A stretch of 9,225 nt of DNA from DASYYE01 sp035946955 (lineage in GTDB: Bacteria; Actinomycetota; Actinomycetes; Streptosporangiales; Streptosporangiaceae): positions 1 to 9,225 of the forward strand of contig DASYYE010000001.1 in assembly GCA_035946955.1 (NCBI GenBank), given 5' to 3'. Position numbers and translations under genes: made by a program. A model generated the notes under the pieces. That model was not told where the DNA came from. It did no database searches and saw nothing but the letters and a program-made list of their open reading frames with translations. This document shows positions 1-6,238 of this stretch, piece after piece (within the stretch, counting starts at the first letter, position 1; every line of letters begins with the position of its first letter).

Positions 1-138
1 CAGCCCGCCCCTATCGTGCCGCCCGGCCCGCCACCCCCGAAGCCACACCGGCCATCACGCGGCAGCGGCCCCAGCCCGCCAACACCCGCACAGCCAGATT
101 TCACGCTCGGCGACCGCCGGCCAAGCGAGTTGGCTTAG
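1..138 (+). CDS. Possible 3' end of a proline-rich protein (partial)
   Basis: Frame 1 is open from the window edge to a TAG at 136-138, giving 45 codons of which about 16 are proline, ending in ...GDRRPSELA. Third positions are mostly G or C, as expected for a coding frame here. Frame 3 is also open across this stretch and beyond, so the frame choice is uncertain. If real, this is the low-complexity tail of a gene that starts outside the window. No domain is visible and no function can be given. Confidence 0.22.
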   Translation, partial: QPAPIVPPGPPPPKPHRPSRGSGPSPPTPAQPDFTLGDRRPSELA

Positions 139-220
139 CAGTTGTGAGAGGTTGGGCCTTCCGCGGCACGCCGGAACCGTGCCACACCCCAAAGAACTGG
201 CCTCTGAACTGCGGAAACAG

Positions 221-296
221 TGGCGCGCTCGGAGGGACTCGAACCCCCAACCTTCTGATCCGTAGTCAGATGCTCTATCCGTTGAGCTACGAGCGC
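221..296 (-). tRNA. tRNA-Arg (anticodon ACG)
   Basis: The reverse complement folds as a complete cloverleaf. The acceptor stem is GCGCTCG paired with CGAGCGC, followed by TA and a GCTC/GAGC D-stem. The anticodon stem is TCTGA/TCAGA around loop CTACGGA, so the anticodon is ACG (Arg, CGN codons; A34 is normally modified to inosine). The T-arm is GGGGG-TTCGAGT-CCCTC. The discriminator base is G and the CCA end is encoded (221-223 read as tgg on the plus strand). The body is 73 nt (224-296) plus CCA. There is no variable-arm anomaly and no intron. Its 3' end faces the left edge of the window. Confidence 0.97.
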
Positions 297-468
297 TGGG
301 TCCAGAGTGTCTGCCCTGCTTGGCTGCCAGGCTGACCGAGGGTCAGCGCTTGGCGCTGCACAGGCTTGACATCTGATCTGCCTGGCTAGTGTACGGCACC
401 GTCACGGTTGCGTGTCCGCCGTGCGGGTTGGTTGTGTTTGGGCCACCTGAGTCTGTCGGCGGCGCTCA

Positions 469-1305
469 TCAGTTCTTGCGTCCGACACCACAGAAGCCGG
501 CTACCTCTGGTGGCTCGCCGAACGGGCTCGGCTCCGGCCGCCAGCGGGACATCGACACCAGGCCAGGCTCGACCAGTTCCGTGCCATCGAAGAAGCGGAG
601 GACCTCTTCCCTGGTGCGAGGGGTGATCGGGACCGCGGCGTTCTCGTTCCAGTACTCCTGCGCCTCGGCGTTCGCCTCGGCAGTTGCCTCACCGCCGAGG
701 GAAGGATCGAGGGTGGCGTGGGTGAGCGCCAGGTAGCTACCGGGCGGGACGGCATCCATCAACTGCGCGACAAGCCGAAGCGCTTCCTCGTAGTCGCTGA
801 TGAAATGCAGGATCCCCAGCAGGGTGATCGATACCGGCTTGGTGAAGTCCAGAGTTGCGGCGGCCCCGTCGATGATCTTGCCTGTTTCGCGCAGGTCGGC
901 CTCGATGTAGTCGCAGGCGCCTTCGGGAGTGCTGGTAAGCAGGGCGCGTGCGTGCACAAGCACCAGGGGGTCATTGTCGACGTAGACGATCCGCGACTCA
1001 GGCGCCACCCGCTGGGCCACCTGGTGGGTGTTGTCGAGGGTCGGCAGGCCGGTGCCGATGTCCAGGAACTGCCGGATCCCCGCCTCACCGGCCATGTAGC
1101 CGACCGCGCGGCCGAGGAATGCCCGGTCGGTGCGGGCGATGTCCACGATCTGGGGGAAGATCCGCCGGTACTCGTCTCCGGCCGCCTGGTCGACGGGGTA
1201 ATAGTCTTTCCCCCCGAGCCAGTAGTTCCAGACCCGGGCCGAATGCGGCACCGTTGTGTCGATCTCCGGGCGGTCCTGGCCGGGATTGGGCGGTTGGTCG
1301 GTCAC
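469..1305 (-). CDS. SAM-dependent methyltransferase, DUF574 (Methyltransf_19) family, copy 1
   Basis: A predicted class I (Rossmann-fold) S-adenosylmethionine-dependent methyltransferase of 278 aa, cytosolic. Visible motifs are the family N-terminal signature VPHSARVWNYWLGGKDYYPV (about residues 19-38), the SAM-binding glycine loop LDIGTGLPT (81-89), and the acidic end of strand 2, YVDNDPLV (108-115), which should contact the SAM ribose. The family is strongly expanded in actinomycetes and its substrate is unknown. I place the start at the GTG at 1303-1305. It has GGAG nine bases upstream, and the N-terminus then aligns with copy 2 (4281-5102). The frame stays open upstream to an ATG near 1497, but that would add 64 residues absent from the paralogue and run into the divergent dinB-like gene. 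It is divergent from the DinB-family gene with about 190 bp between them. Confidence 0.88.
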   Translation of the reverse strand: MTDQPPNPGQDRPEIDTTVPHSARVWNYWLGGKDYYPVDQAAGDEYRRIFPQIVDIARTDRAFLGRAVGYMAGEAGIRQFLDIGTGLPTLDNTHQVAQRVAPESRIVYVDNDPLVLVHARALLTSTPEGACDYIEADLRETGKIIDGAAATLDFTKPVSITLLGILHFISDYEEALRLVAQLMDAVPPGSYLALTHATLDPSLGGEATAEANAEAQEYWNENAAVPITPRTREEVLRFFDGTELVEPGLVSMSRWRPEPSPFGEPPEVAGFCGVGRKN

Positions 1306-1318
1306 CGGGATCTTCTCC

Positions 1319-1335
1319 AATTCCGTCCTGGAATT
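1319..1335. promoter_or_regulatory. Inverted repeat next to the methyltransferase start
   Basis: AATTCC (1319-1324) and GGAATT (1330-1335) form a perfect 6-bp inverted repeat with a 5-base spacer. It lies directly upstream of the GGAG ribosome-binding site of methyltransferase copy 1, inside the 190-bp divergent intergenic region. It could be a small operator or a 5'-leader hairpin. An A/T-rich palindrome is uncommon in this GC-rich DNA, but a 6-bp arm can arise by chance. No convincing -35/-10 pair was found for either divergent gene. Confidence 0.2.
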
Positions 1336-1495
1336 CGACGTGCCGAGCCTAGCATCGCCCACCGCAGGAGCCGGTCGGTGTGTTCGACTCGCGGAGATGC
1401 GAATTTGGTTGTGTGCGCGGTATGGCCCTGCGGGGTATGGATCGCATGCGAGGCTGACCCTGCAGCCTCCGGGCCAACTCTCCGAGGAGTTACAC

Positions 1496-2011
1496 ATGAC
1501 CAGTGCTGACCTGCTCGTTGACGCTTTCAGCAGAGTCCGTAAGACTGTTTATGACGCGGCGGAGGGTTTGCGGCCTGACCAGCTTGCCTTCCAGCCCGAG
1601 CCGAGGGCCAACTCGATCGCCTGGCTCGTGTGGCACCTGACCAGGATCCAGGACGACCACATCGCGGATTTGGCCGACACTGAGCAGGCGTGGATCAGCG
1701 ATGGCTGGGTAGAGCGCTTCGGCTTCCCCTTCGACCCCATGGCGACCGGGTACGGTCACGGGGCCGAGGAAGTAGCGGAGGTCCGGGTGGACTCCGTCGA
1801 CCTGTTGACCGGCTACTACGACGCTGTCCATGTGCGGACTACAGGGTTTGTCGCCGCCCTGACCGACGACGACCTGCCGCGGATCGTGGACAAGTCCTGG
1901 GATCCGCCCGTGACCTTGGCTGTCCGTCTCGTCAGTGTCATCTCCGACAACCTGCAGCACGCGGGCCAGGCCATGTACCTCAGGGGAATGATCGAACGAG
2001 GCGCCGCCTAG
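1496..2011 (+). CDS. DinB superfamily protein (DUF664-like)
   Basis: A 171-aa four-helix-bundle DinB/YfiT-type protein. In actinomycetes this superfamily includes mycothiol- or other thiol-dependent S-transferases and hydrolases that bind a metal through three histidines. The first histidine motif is SIAWLVWHLTRIQDDH (about residues 40-55; H47 in WHL.R). The C-terminal motif is DNLQHAGQAMYLRG (about 151-164; H155), the usual position of the last metal ligand. The ATG at 1496 is preceded by GAGGAGT at 1484-1490. The frame is open further upstream, but that part runs antisense to the methyltransferase leader and has no ribosome-binding site. The gene is convergent with the HTH regulator, with a 44-bp gap. 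Substrate and cofactor cannot be told from sequence. Confidence 0.87.
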   Translation: MTSADLLVDAFSRVRKTVYDAAEGLRPDQLAFQPEPRANSIAWLVWHLTRIQDDHIADLADTEQAWISDGWVERFGFPFDPMATGYGHGAEEVAEVRVDSVDLLTGYYDAVHVRTTGFVAALTDDDLPRIVDKSWDPPVTLAVRLVSVISDNLQHAGQAMYLRGMIERGAA

Positions 2012-2054
2012 GGCTTTGCACGCCCGACGCCACAGAGACTGCTGCCAGCTACGG

Positions 2055-2070
2055 CTCAGGTCTGCCTGAG
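2055..2070. terminator. Small hairpin between convergent genes
   Basis: CTCAGG (2055-2060) and CCTGAG (2065-2070) pair perfectly around a TCTG tetraloop. The hairpin covers the last codons and stop of the HTH regulator, 44 bp after the DinB-family stop. The symmetric position between two convergent genes suits a bidirectional terminator. There is no U-tract and only six base pairs, so support is modest. Confidence 0.28.
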
Positions 2071-2973
2071 TAGTTCGCGGAGCATTTCCCTGCTGGCGGC
2101 ACCGGTTTCGGCCTGGACGCACAACTGGTTCATGACTGTCATGTAGTCGGTGACGTCAGAAGGCTGGTCGAGGTACAGCGCGCTGTTGAGTTGCTCGAGG
2201 TAGACCAGGTCGGGCAGGTCCGGCTCGGGGAACCGCAAGATGGTGAACGGGCCGCCCGCGGCCGCGTGCGAGCCGATGCGGAACGGGACGATCTGCAGCG
2301 TGACGTTGGGCAGGTCGGTCATCTGCAGCAGGTGCTCCAGCTGCGCCCGGATCACGCTGCGGCCACCTGGCAGCCGACGCAGTGCCGCCTCGTCCAGCAC
2401 TGCCCACAGTTCTGGGGCGCCAGGGTTGGTGAGAAGCTTCTGGCGCCTCATCCGTGCGCTGACCCGGCGGTCGACTTCCTCAGCCGACACGTGAGCGTTG
2501 GCGATGAGGATGACAGCCCGCGCGTAGTCCTCGGTCTGCATGAGGCCATGGATGAACTGCAACTCATAGGTGCGGATGACGGAGGCGGCCTCCTCCAGCC
2601 CCACATAGAGTTCCAGCCACCTGGGCAGGACATCGCTGTACTGCTGCCACCAGCCCGGGACGAGGGCATGGCGGGCAAGGTTCAGCGTCTCTTCACGTAC
2701 CTTCTCGTCCGTGATGCCGTACAGGCTGAGCAGGTCAGCCACATCGCGCTGTTTGGCACCGCTACGGCCACGCTCCAAGCGACTGATCTTGGAGTGAGTG
2801 GCCCGGATGGCCCCCGCAGCCTCTTCGGTTGTGATTCCGCTGGCTTCCCGCAGGCGGCGCAAGTGTCCGCCCAGCGCGATTCGCAACGCCATCGGCCCGC
2901 TCTGTGCACTGACGAACGCGCCGTCAGCAGGCATGCGGGCAGGCGCAGTTTTCCCCACCCTGTCCGAGATCAT
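2056..2973 (-). CDS. XRE-family HTH regulator with DUF5753 (Scr1/WhiJ-like)
   Basis: A predicted cytosolic DNA-binding regulator of 305 aa. An XRE/Cro-CI helix-turn-helix lies at about residues 35-90 (GGHLRRLREASGITTEEA, then HSKISRLERG typical of the recognition helix region). A DUF5753 domain follows from about residue 103 to the end, with the characteristic PGWWQQYSD (106-114) and GLMQTEDYARA (143-153) segments. This architecture is that of the WhiJ-like regulators of Streptomyces, which work with a DUF397 partner and often an anti-sigma-like ATPase; both lie next door. The ATG at 2971-2973 has AGGGAG five bases upstream. A later Met28 would still keep the HTH, but has no clear ribosome-binding site. 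The DUF397 gene precedes it on the same strand with a 118-bp gap, so the two may share a transcript. The ligand sensed by DUF5753 is unknown. Confidence 0.93.
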   Translation of the reverse strand: MISDRVGKTAPARMPADGAFVSAQSGPMALRIALGGHLRRLREASGITTEEAAGAIRATHSKISRLERGRSGAKQRDVADLLSLYGITDEKVREETLNLARHALVPGWWQQYSDVLPRWLELYVGLEEAASVIRTYELQFIHGLMQTEDYARAVILIANAHVSAEEVDRRVSARMRRQKLLTNPGAPELWAVLDEAALRRLPGGRSVIRAQLEHLLQMTDLPNVTLQIVPFRIGSHAAAGGPFTILRFPEPDLPDLVYLEQLNSALYLDQPSDVTDYMTVMNQLCVQAETGAASREMLRELLRQT

Positions 2974-3091
2974 CTACGCTCCCTGAGGACACCCTGCGTG
3001 GTGACCTCGCCCCAGTGTGCCACTGCCGGATCCAGGTTGCATAGCTGCCGAATCCTCCACCAGTCCGCCGACGCGGCTGCACTGGTGGACA

Positions 3092-3334
3092 TTAGCGGAC
3101 GAGGTCGTCGAATTGACCGTCCTTGACTCCCCTGATGAATGCGGTGACCTCGGCAGGGGTGTAGACAAGCGCAGGACCGCCAGGATGGCGTGAGTTGCGG
3201 ACGGCGACTGTCCCGTCGGGGAGTTCGGCTACCTCAACACAGCTGCCGTTCGGGTTGCTGTACTCGCTCTTGCGCCAGCTGACTCCGTGCAGCCTGGTTG
3301 CTGATATGCCGTTGTATGCCTCAGTTAGTGGCAC
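3092..3334 (-). CDS. DUF397 domain protein
   Basis: An 80-aa protein made up almost entirely of one DUF397 domain. The signature runs SWRKSEYSNPNGSCVEVAEL (about 19-38), then AVRNSRHPGGPAL and FIRGVKDGQFDDLV at the C-terminus. DUF397 proteins are small partners of HTH-DUF5753 regulators in actinomycetes and are linked to control of development and antibiotic production. The start is taken as the GTG at 3332-3334, with the purine-rich GGAAGGGGGAG just upstream, because the domain and the usual family length (60-80 aa) begin there. The frame is open further upstream but encodes an arginine- and cysteine-rich non-family sequence. It lies upstream of the HTH regulator on the same strand and is divergent from the ATPase gene. 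Confidence 0.9.
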   Translation of the reverse strand: MPLTEAYNGISATRLHGVSWRKSEYSNPNGSCVEVAELPDGTVAVRNSRHPGGPALVYTPAEVTAFIRGVKDGQFDDLVR

Positions 3335-3680
3335 TTCTCCCCCTTCCAGCCCGGTGGCCTCCCCTCCTAACCCATGCGACCAGGTGACCGCCGGACTGGC
3401 AGGGCGAACTCCCCTTGGGAGGTACGTGGCGATACCCGTTAGCGTCCAGCAGCAACGATACTGCGTGCACGTGCATTTGTCGTGTTCAACCGGAAGGTTT
3501 GTGCAGATGTTCTTACAACTGCGCTTGCGCCTGCACGTTGGGCGCACCAGGATGGTTCTGCACACACCACACCACTCCGACTCTGCAGAGACCCGTGATG
3601 CCAGAAACCTCACACCGGTGCCGATGGGCAGCGGCGTCACGCCACGGTGGCCGTGATCTGGAATCCGCAGGAGATCAGCG
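3335..3680. promoter_or_regulatory. Divergent intergenic region of the whiJ-like module
   Basis: These 346 bp separate the DUF397 gene (minus) from the ATPase gene (plus) and must hold both promoters. The clearest element is a perfect 10-bp palindrome TGCACGTGCA at 3466-3475, roughly 130 bp from the DUF397 start and 205 bp from the ATPase start. I could not assign a convincing -35/-10 pair on either strand. The plus-strand end carries AGGAG at 3669-3673, the ribosome-binding site of the ATPase gene. The region is less GC-biased than its surroundings and shows no good small ORF of its own. Confidence 0.4.
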
Positions 3681-4184
3681 ATGACTGCCTCCGCCCCGGC
3701 GCCGGTTTCCCGGTCCCAGCCCCGGGCACAGTCCGGGGTGGACGAGTGGCCACTCCGGAGCTACCTCGAACTCGGTGCCTTGCCCAGCGCTGTCCCATGT
3801 GCCCGGCTGCATGCCAAGCAGGTGCTGTGGGAGTGGGGGCTATCTGACTTCAGCGACAAGGCCGAGCTGGTCCTCTCGGAGTTGCTGACCAACGCGATAC
3901 AAGCATCCAGGTCGGATGACCACGTACTGCCGGTGTACGTGTGGCTGTCCTCCGACCGTTCGGGGTTGCTGATCCAGGTGAAGGACACCATCGACCGCCC
4001 GCCGACTCGCACGCACGCGGACGACCAGGACGAAAGCGGCCGTGGGCTGCTCATCGTGGACGCGGTCAGCATGCAGTGGGGCTGGCACGCGACCGAAGAC
4101 CAAAGCGGGAAAGTGGTCTGGGCATTAATAGAGCTGAAATACGCCTTACAGTGTGTCTTGATCAGCCAGGTAGGACAGCCTTAA
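3681..4184 (+). CDS. RsbW-like ATP-binding protein (HATPase_c_2)
   Basis: A 167-aa GHKL-type ATPase of the anti-sigma-factor/serine kinase class (RsbW/SpoIIAB-like). The N box is ELVLSELLTNAIQAS (about 62-76, with N71 as the expected Mg-ATP ligand). The G1 region is VKDTIDRPP (100-108; D102), and G2 is ESGRGLLIVDAVS (118-130). The family usually has VWD or VxD followed by S/G-x-P; here it is KDTIDRPP, a mild variant. The N-terminal 25 residues are low in structure and rich in Ala, Pro and Ser. The ATG at 3681 has AGGAG seven bases upstream. Many actinobacterial members are small accessory proteins next to DUF397/HTH pairs, as here. The methyltransferase follows on the same strand after 96 bp, possibly in one operon. 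No sigma factor or anti-anti-sigma gene is visible nearby. Confidence 0.9.
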   Translation: MTASAPAPVSRSQPRAQSGVDEWPLRSYLELGALPSAVPCARLHAKQVLWEWGLSDFSDKAELVLSELLTNAIQASRSDDHVLPVYVWLSSDRSGLLIQVKDTIDRPPTRTHADDQDESGRGLLIVDAVSMQWGWHATEDQSGKVVWALIELKYALQCVLISQVGQP

Positions 4185-4280
4185 AGATCACAGCGCCTGC
4201 GGCCGCTTCACCCGATGAACCCAGGGGAAACCACCTTGTACGGTGAGGCACGGTGTCTTCCCTCCTAGGAGCCCCCTTCC

Positions 4281-5102
4281 GTGACAAGTGAACGACCCCC
4301 TGCTGAGCAGCCAGCTCCGCCCACGATCAACACCAGCGTGCCCCATTCGGCCCGGATATGGAACTACTGGCTGGGCGGCAAGGACTTCTACCCGGTGGAC
4401 CGCCAGGTTGGTGACCAGATCGCCGAGATGTACCCGGGCATCTTCCCGCTGGCCCGCGCCGACAGAGCGTTTTTGGGAAGGGCTGTCCGGTACCTGGCGG
4501 GCGAGGCCGGCATCCGGCAGTTCCTGGATATCGGGACCGGGTTGCCGACCGCGGACAACACCCACCAGGTTGCCCAGCGTAAGGCGCCGGAGTCGCGGAT
4601 CGTCTACGTCGACAACGACCCATTGGTGCTGGTGCATGCCAGGGCGCTGCTGACCAGCTCACCCGAGGGCAAGACCGACTACATCGACGCCGACCTGCGG
4701 GACGTTGACAGGATCTTGAGCGAAGCCAGCCGGACACTGGACTTCACCCAGCCGGTGGCAATCATGTTGCTGGGCATTATGCACTTCATCCTCGGCGACG
4801 ACGAGGGGCACTCAATCGTCAGACGGCTGATAGATGCGGTCCCATCCGGGAGTTACCTTGCGATCTCCCACACCGCCGGTGATATCGACGTCGAGCGGTA
4901 CCTGCCCACCATCGAACTCTGGAACAAGCACGGCGAGCCGAAAATGCGCACCCGTACGCAGGCAGAGATCGCAGGCTTCTTCGATGGCCTGGAATTGCTG
5001 GAACCCGGCGTGGTCATGTACACGGAATGGCGGCCGGAAACTATCGATATTGGCGAGTTTCCCGAGGTGCCAGGGTGGTGCGGCCTCGCCCGGAAGCCCT
5101 AA
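4281..5102 (+). CDS. SAM-dependent methyltransferase, DUF574 (Methyltransf_19) family, copy 2
   Basis: A 273-aa predicted class I SAM methyltransferase and close paralogue of the gene at 469-1305. It shares VPHSARIWNYWLGGKDFYPV (about 20-39), the SAM loop LDIGTGLPT (82-90), the downstream YVDNDPLVLVHARALLTS segment and the C-terminal WRPE...GLARKP ending. The middle (after about residue 175) is more divergent and shorter than in copy 1, which has an alanine/glutamate-rich stretch there. The start is the GTG at 4281 with AGGAG at 4267-4271. The stop codon TAA is a hybrid: its T and first A are the duplicated TA target of the adjoining IS630 element and the last A is the first base of the element. 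It follows the ATPase gene on the same strand. Confidence 0.92.
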   Translation: MTSERPPAEQPAPPTINTSVPHSARIWNYWLGGKDFYPVDRQVGDQIAEMYPGIFPLARADRAFLGRAVRYLAGEAGIRQFLDIGTGLPTADNTHQVAQRKAPESRIVYVDNDPLVLVHARALLTSSPEGKTDYIDADLRDVDRILSEASRTLDFTQPVAIMLLGIMHFILGDDEGHSIVRRLIDAVPSGSYLAISHTAGDIDVERYLPTIELWNKHGEPKMRTRTQAEIAGFFDGLELLEPGVVMYTEWRPETIDIGEFPEVPGWCGLARKP

Positions 5103-5125
5103 AGATCATCAATGGTGGGGGTTAC
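5102..5125. repeat. IS630 left terminal inverted repeat
   Basis: Starts AAGATCATCAATGG and ends GGGGGTTAC; 24 bases identical to the reverse complement of 6242-6265. It is preceded by the TA duplication at 5100-5101. The transposase stop codon (TGA, 5109-5111 on the minus strand) lies inside it. Confidence 0.95.
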
Positions 5126-5657
5126 AGAAGGGTGTGAGGTCCAGGCCGGTGCTGGCGAGGAAGCCTTCGAGGAGTTCGGGCCGGTACTGCATCCGTTTCA
5201 GCCGCGTCTTGACCAGGGCGGTGAGCTGGGCGAGGTTGCGTTTGGCCAGGTTGGCCAGGGAGCGTTTGAGGTGTGACCACAGCGGCTCGACCGGGTTCAG
5301 CTCGTGGGCATACGGTGGCAGCCGGTAGACGGTCAGCCAGTCCCGGGCTGCGAGGAGTTCGGTCATCGCGGCGCTGACGTGGGCAATGAGGTTGTCCCAC
5401 ACCAGCACGATGGGCCCGCCCAGTTGCTGGTGCGCGGCGTCCAGCAGCCGGGCGTAGCTGGTTTCGGTGAACCCTTTGCGCTGGTCCTTGCCGCTGCGGC
5501 GGTCCCTGTGGACGCGGTAGATGAGCCGGGGCCGGTGCCCGGGCTTGACGCACAGCAGCGCGGCCAGCGAGACGCGCTTGTTAGCCCCTCCGGTGACCCG
5601 CACCTCCGGGGTGTGGCCGCGCCGTCCCCAGGTGCGTCCTTTTGGCGGCCTTAAGCC
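5109..5657 (-). pseudogene. IS630 transposase, C-terminal DDE part (cut off by in-frame TAG)
   Basis: This frame carries most of the DDE integrase-like catalytic domain. After the TAG at 5658-5660 it reads GLRPPKGRTWGRRGHTPEVR, then VSLAALLCVKPGHRP. The second catalytic Asp is in VLVWDNLIAH and the catalytic Glu in ELNPVEPLWSHLKR, ending FCNPHH inside the left terminal repeat. The first catalytic Asp (CFEDESGH) lies in the same frame just before the TAG. An active protein would need the -1 frameshift from the upstream ORF and also readthrough of this stop. A free-standing product could start at the GTG at 5601-5603 but would lack the N-terminal HTH and the first Asp. Expected product when intact: cut-and-paste transposase acting on the terminal repeats. 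Confidence 0.85.
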
Positions 5658-6199
5658 CTAATGGCCAGACTCGTCTTCGAAGCAGAGCCAGGCACCCAGG
5701 TCCGCCGCGGTTCTTTTACCACGGGCCAGGTCTCCTCCCGCCAAGCCGCGATCCGTGCCTCGTCACGCTCGGTGGCGCGGCGCGCCGGGACCTGGACGCT
5801 CCAGCCGATGCGGTGCAGCAGCAGGTCAAGCCCGGCCAGGGTGTAGTCCACCTTGAACAGCCGCCGCACCACCTCGGCGATCCGCGCCAGCGTCCAGCAC
5901 TGGTCCTCACCCCAGCCCCACACCGCCGGCCCGGCCTCCAGCGCCGTCTCCAGCTCCCGCAACTGAGCATGGCTGAGCTTGCACCTCGCCCCGCCAGCGC
6001 CCTTGGACGCCAGCGCCGCCCGGCCACCGCCGGCCAGCGCCCGGCGCCACCGGTTCACCGACATCCTGCTCACCCGGAACTGCCGGGCAACCTCCCGGTC
6101 ACTGGCCCCCGCCTCGAACAACTCAACGGCCGCTAACCGCACCTGCTCCCGGCGGGCCCGCTCAGCAGCATCCAGCCCGCCACCATCGGGGTACCTCAT
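5651..6199 (-). CDS. IS630 transposase, N-terminal HTH part (ORFA)
   Basis: 182 aa beginning MRYPDGGGLDAAERARREQV, a typical start for actinobacterial IS630 transposases. It contains a helix-turn-helix DNA-binding region (about 22-55, with GASDREVARQFRVSRMSVNR) and then the winged/linker segment with WGWGEDQCWTLARIAEVVRR. It terminates at TAA (5651-5653) after an out-of-frame tail (WVPGSASKTSLAIRA). Near the end, GTA AAA GAA (5719-5711) offers an A-AAA-G site for a -1 slip. The -1 frame continues as RTAADLGAWLCFEDESGH, the true start of the DDE domain. The protein made alone would bind the terminal repeats but not cut. ATG 6197-6199 is the only ATG/GTG start between it and an upstream stop. 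The ribosome-binding site is weak (GAGG, about 14 bases away). Confidence 0.85.
   Translation of the reverse strand: MRYPDGGGLDAAERARREQVRLAAVELFEAGASDREVARQFRVSRMSVNRWRRALAGGGRAALASKGAGGARCKLSHAQLRELETALEAGPAVWGWGEDQCWTLARIAEVVRRLFKVDYTLAGLDLLLHRIGWSVQVPARRATERDEARIAAWREETWPVVKEPRRTWVPGSASKTSLAIRA
5711..5719 (-). other. Candidate -1 ribosomal frameshift site in the IS630 transposase
   Basis: On the minus strand the codons GTA AAA GAA give A-AAA-G (bases 5717-5713). Slipping the Lys codon back one base moves translation from ORFA into the frame that encodes RTAADLGAW and then the FEDES catalytic motif. Translation of both frames shows the protein-family similarity switching at about this point. 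This suits the known use of frameshifting by many IS630 elements. No stimulator structure was modelled. Confidence 0.6.
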
Positions 6200-6238
6200 G
6201 ACACCGGCATACCTCAGGACGGCCCGCCCGTCACCAGG

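Noticed and set aside
221..240. tRNA-Arg 3' end as an integration (att) site
   Set aside because: No integrase gene and no second copy of the tRNA 3' segment in the window.
144..335. Open frame with the peptide GALGGTRTPNLLIRSQMLYPLSY
   Set aside because: This is the antisense translation of the tRNA-Arg gene, a well-known annotation artefact; no protein family is present.
366..392. TTGACA (366-371) followed by TAGTGT (387-392), a possible plus-strand promoter
   Set aside because: The spacer is only 15 bases and no plus-strand gene follows; an antisense transcript into the methyltransferase cannot be supported from sequence alone.
398..408. Odd palindrome ACCGTCACGGT
   Set aside because: Eleven bases, with no promoter or gene start next to it that would make it an operator; likely chance.
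718..1509. Long plus-strand open frame opposite the first methyltransferase
   Set aside because: Antisense shadow of a GC-rich gene; the minus strand shows clear family motifs, the plus strand none.
2191..3126. 311-codon plus-strand open frame opposite the HTH regulator
   Set aside because: Shadow of the real HTH-DUF5753 gene in high-GC DNA; no domain, no ribosome-binding site.
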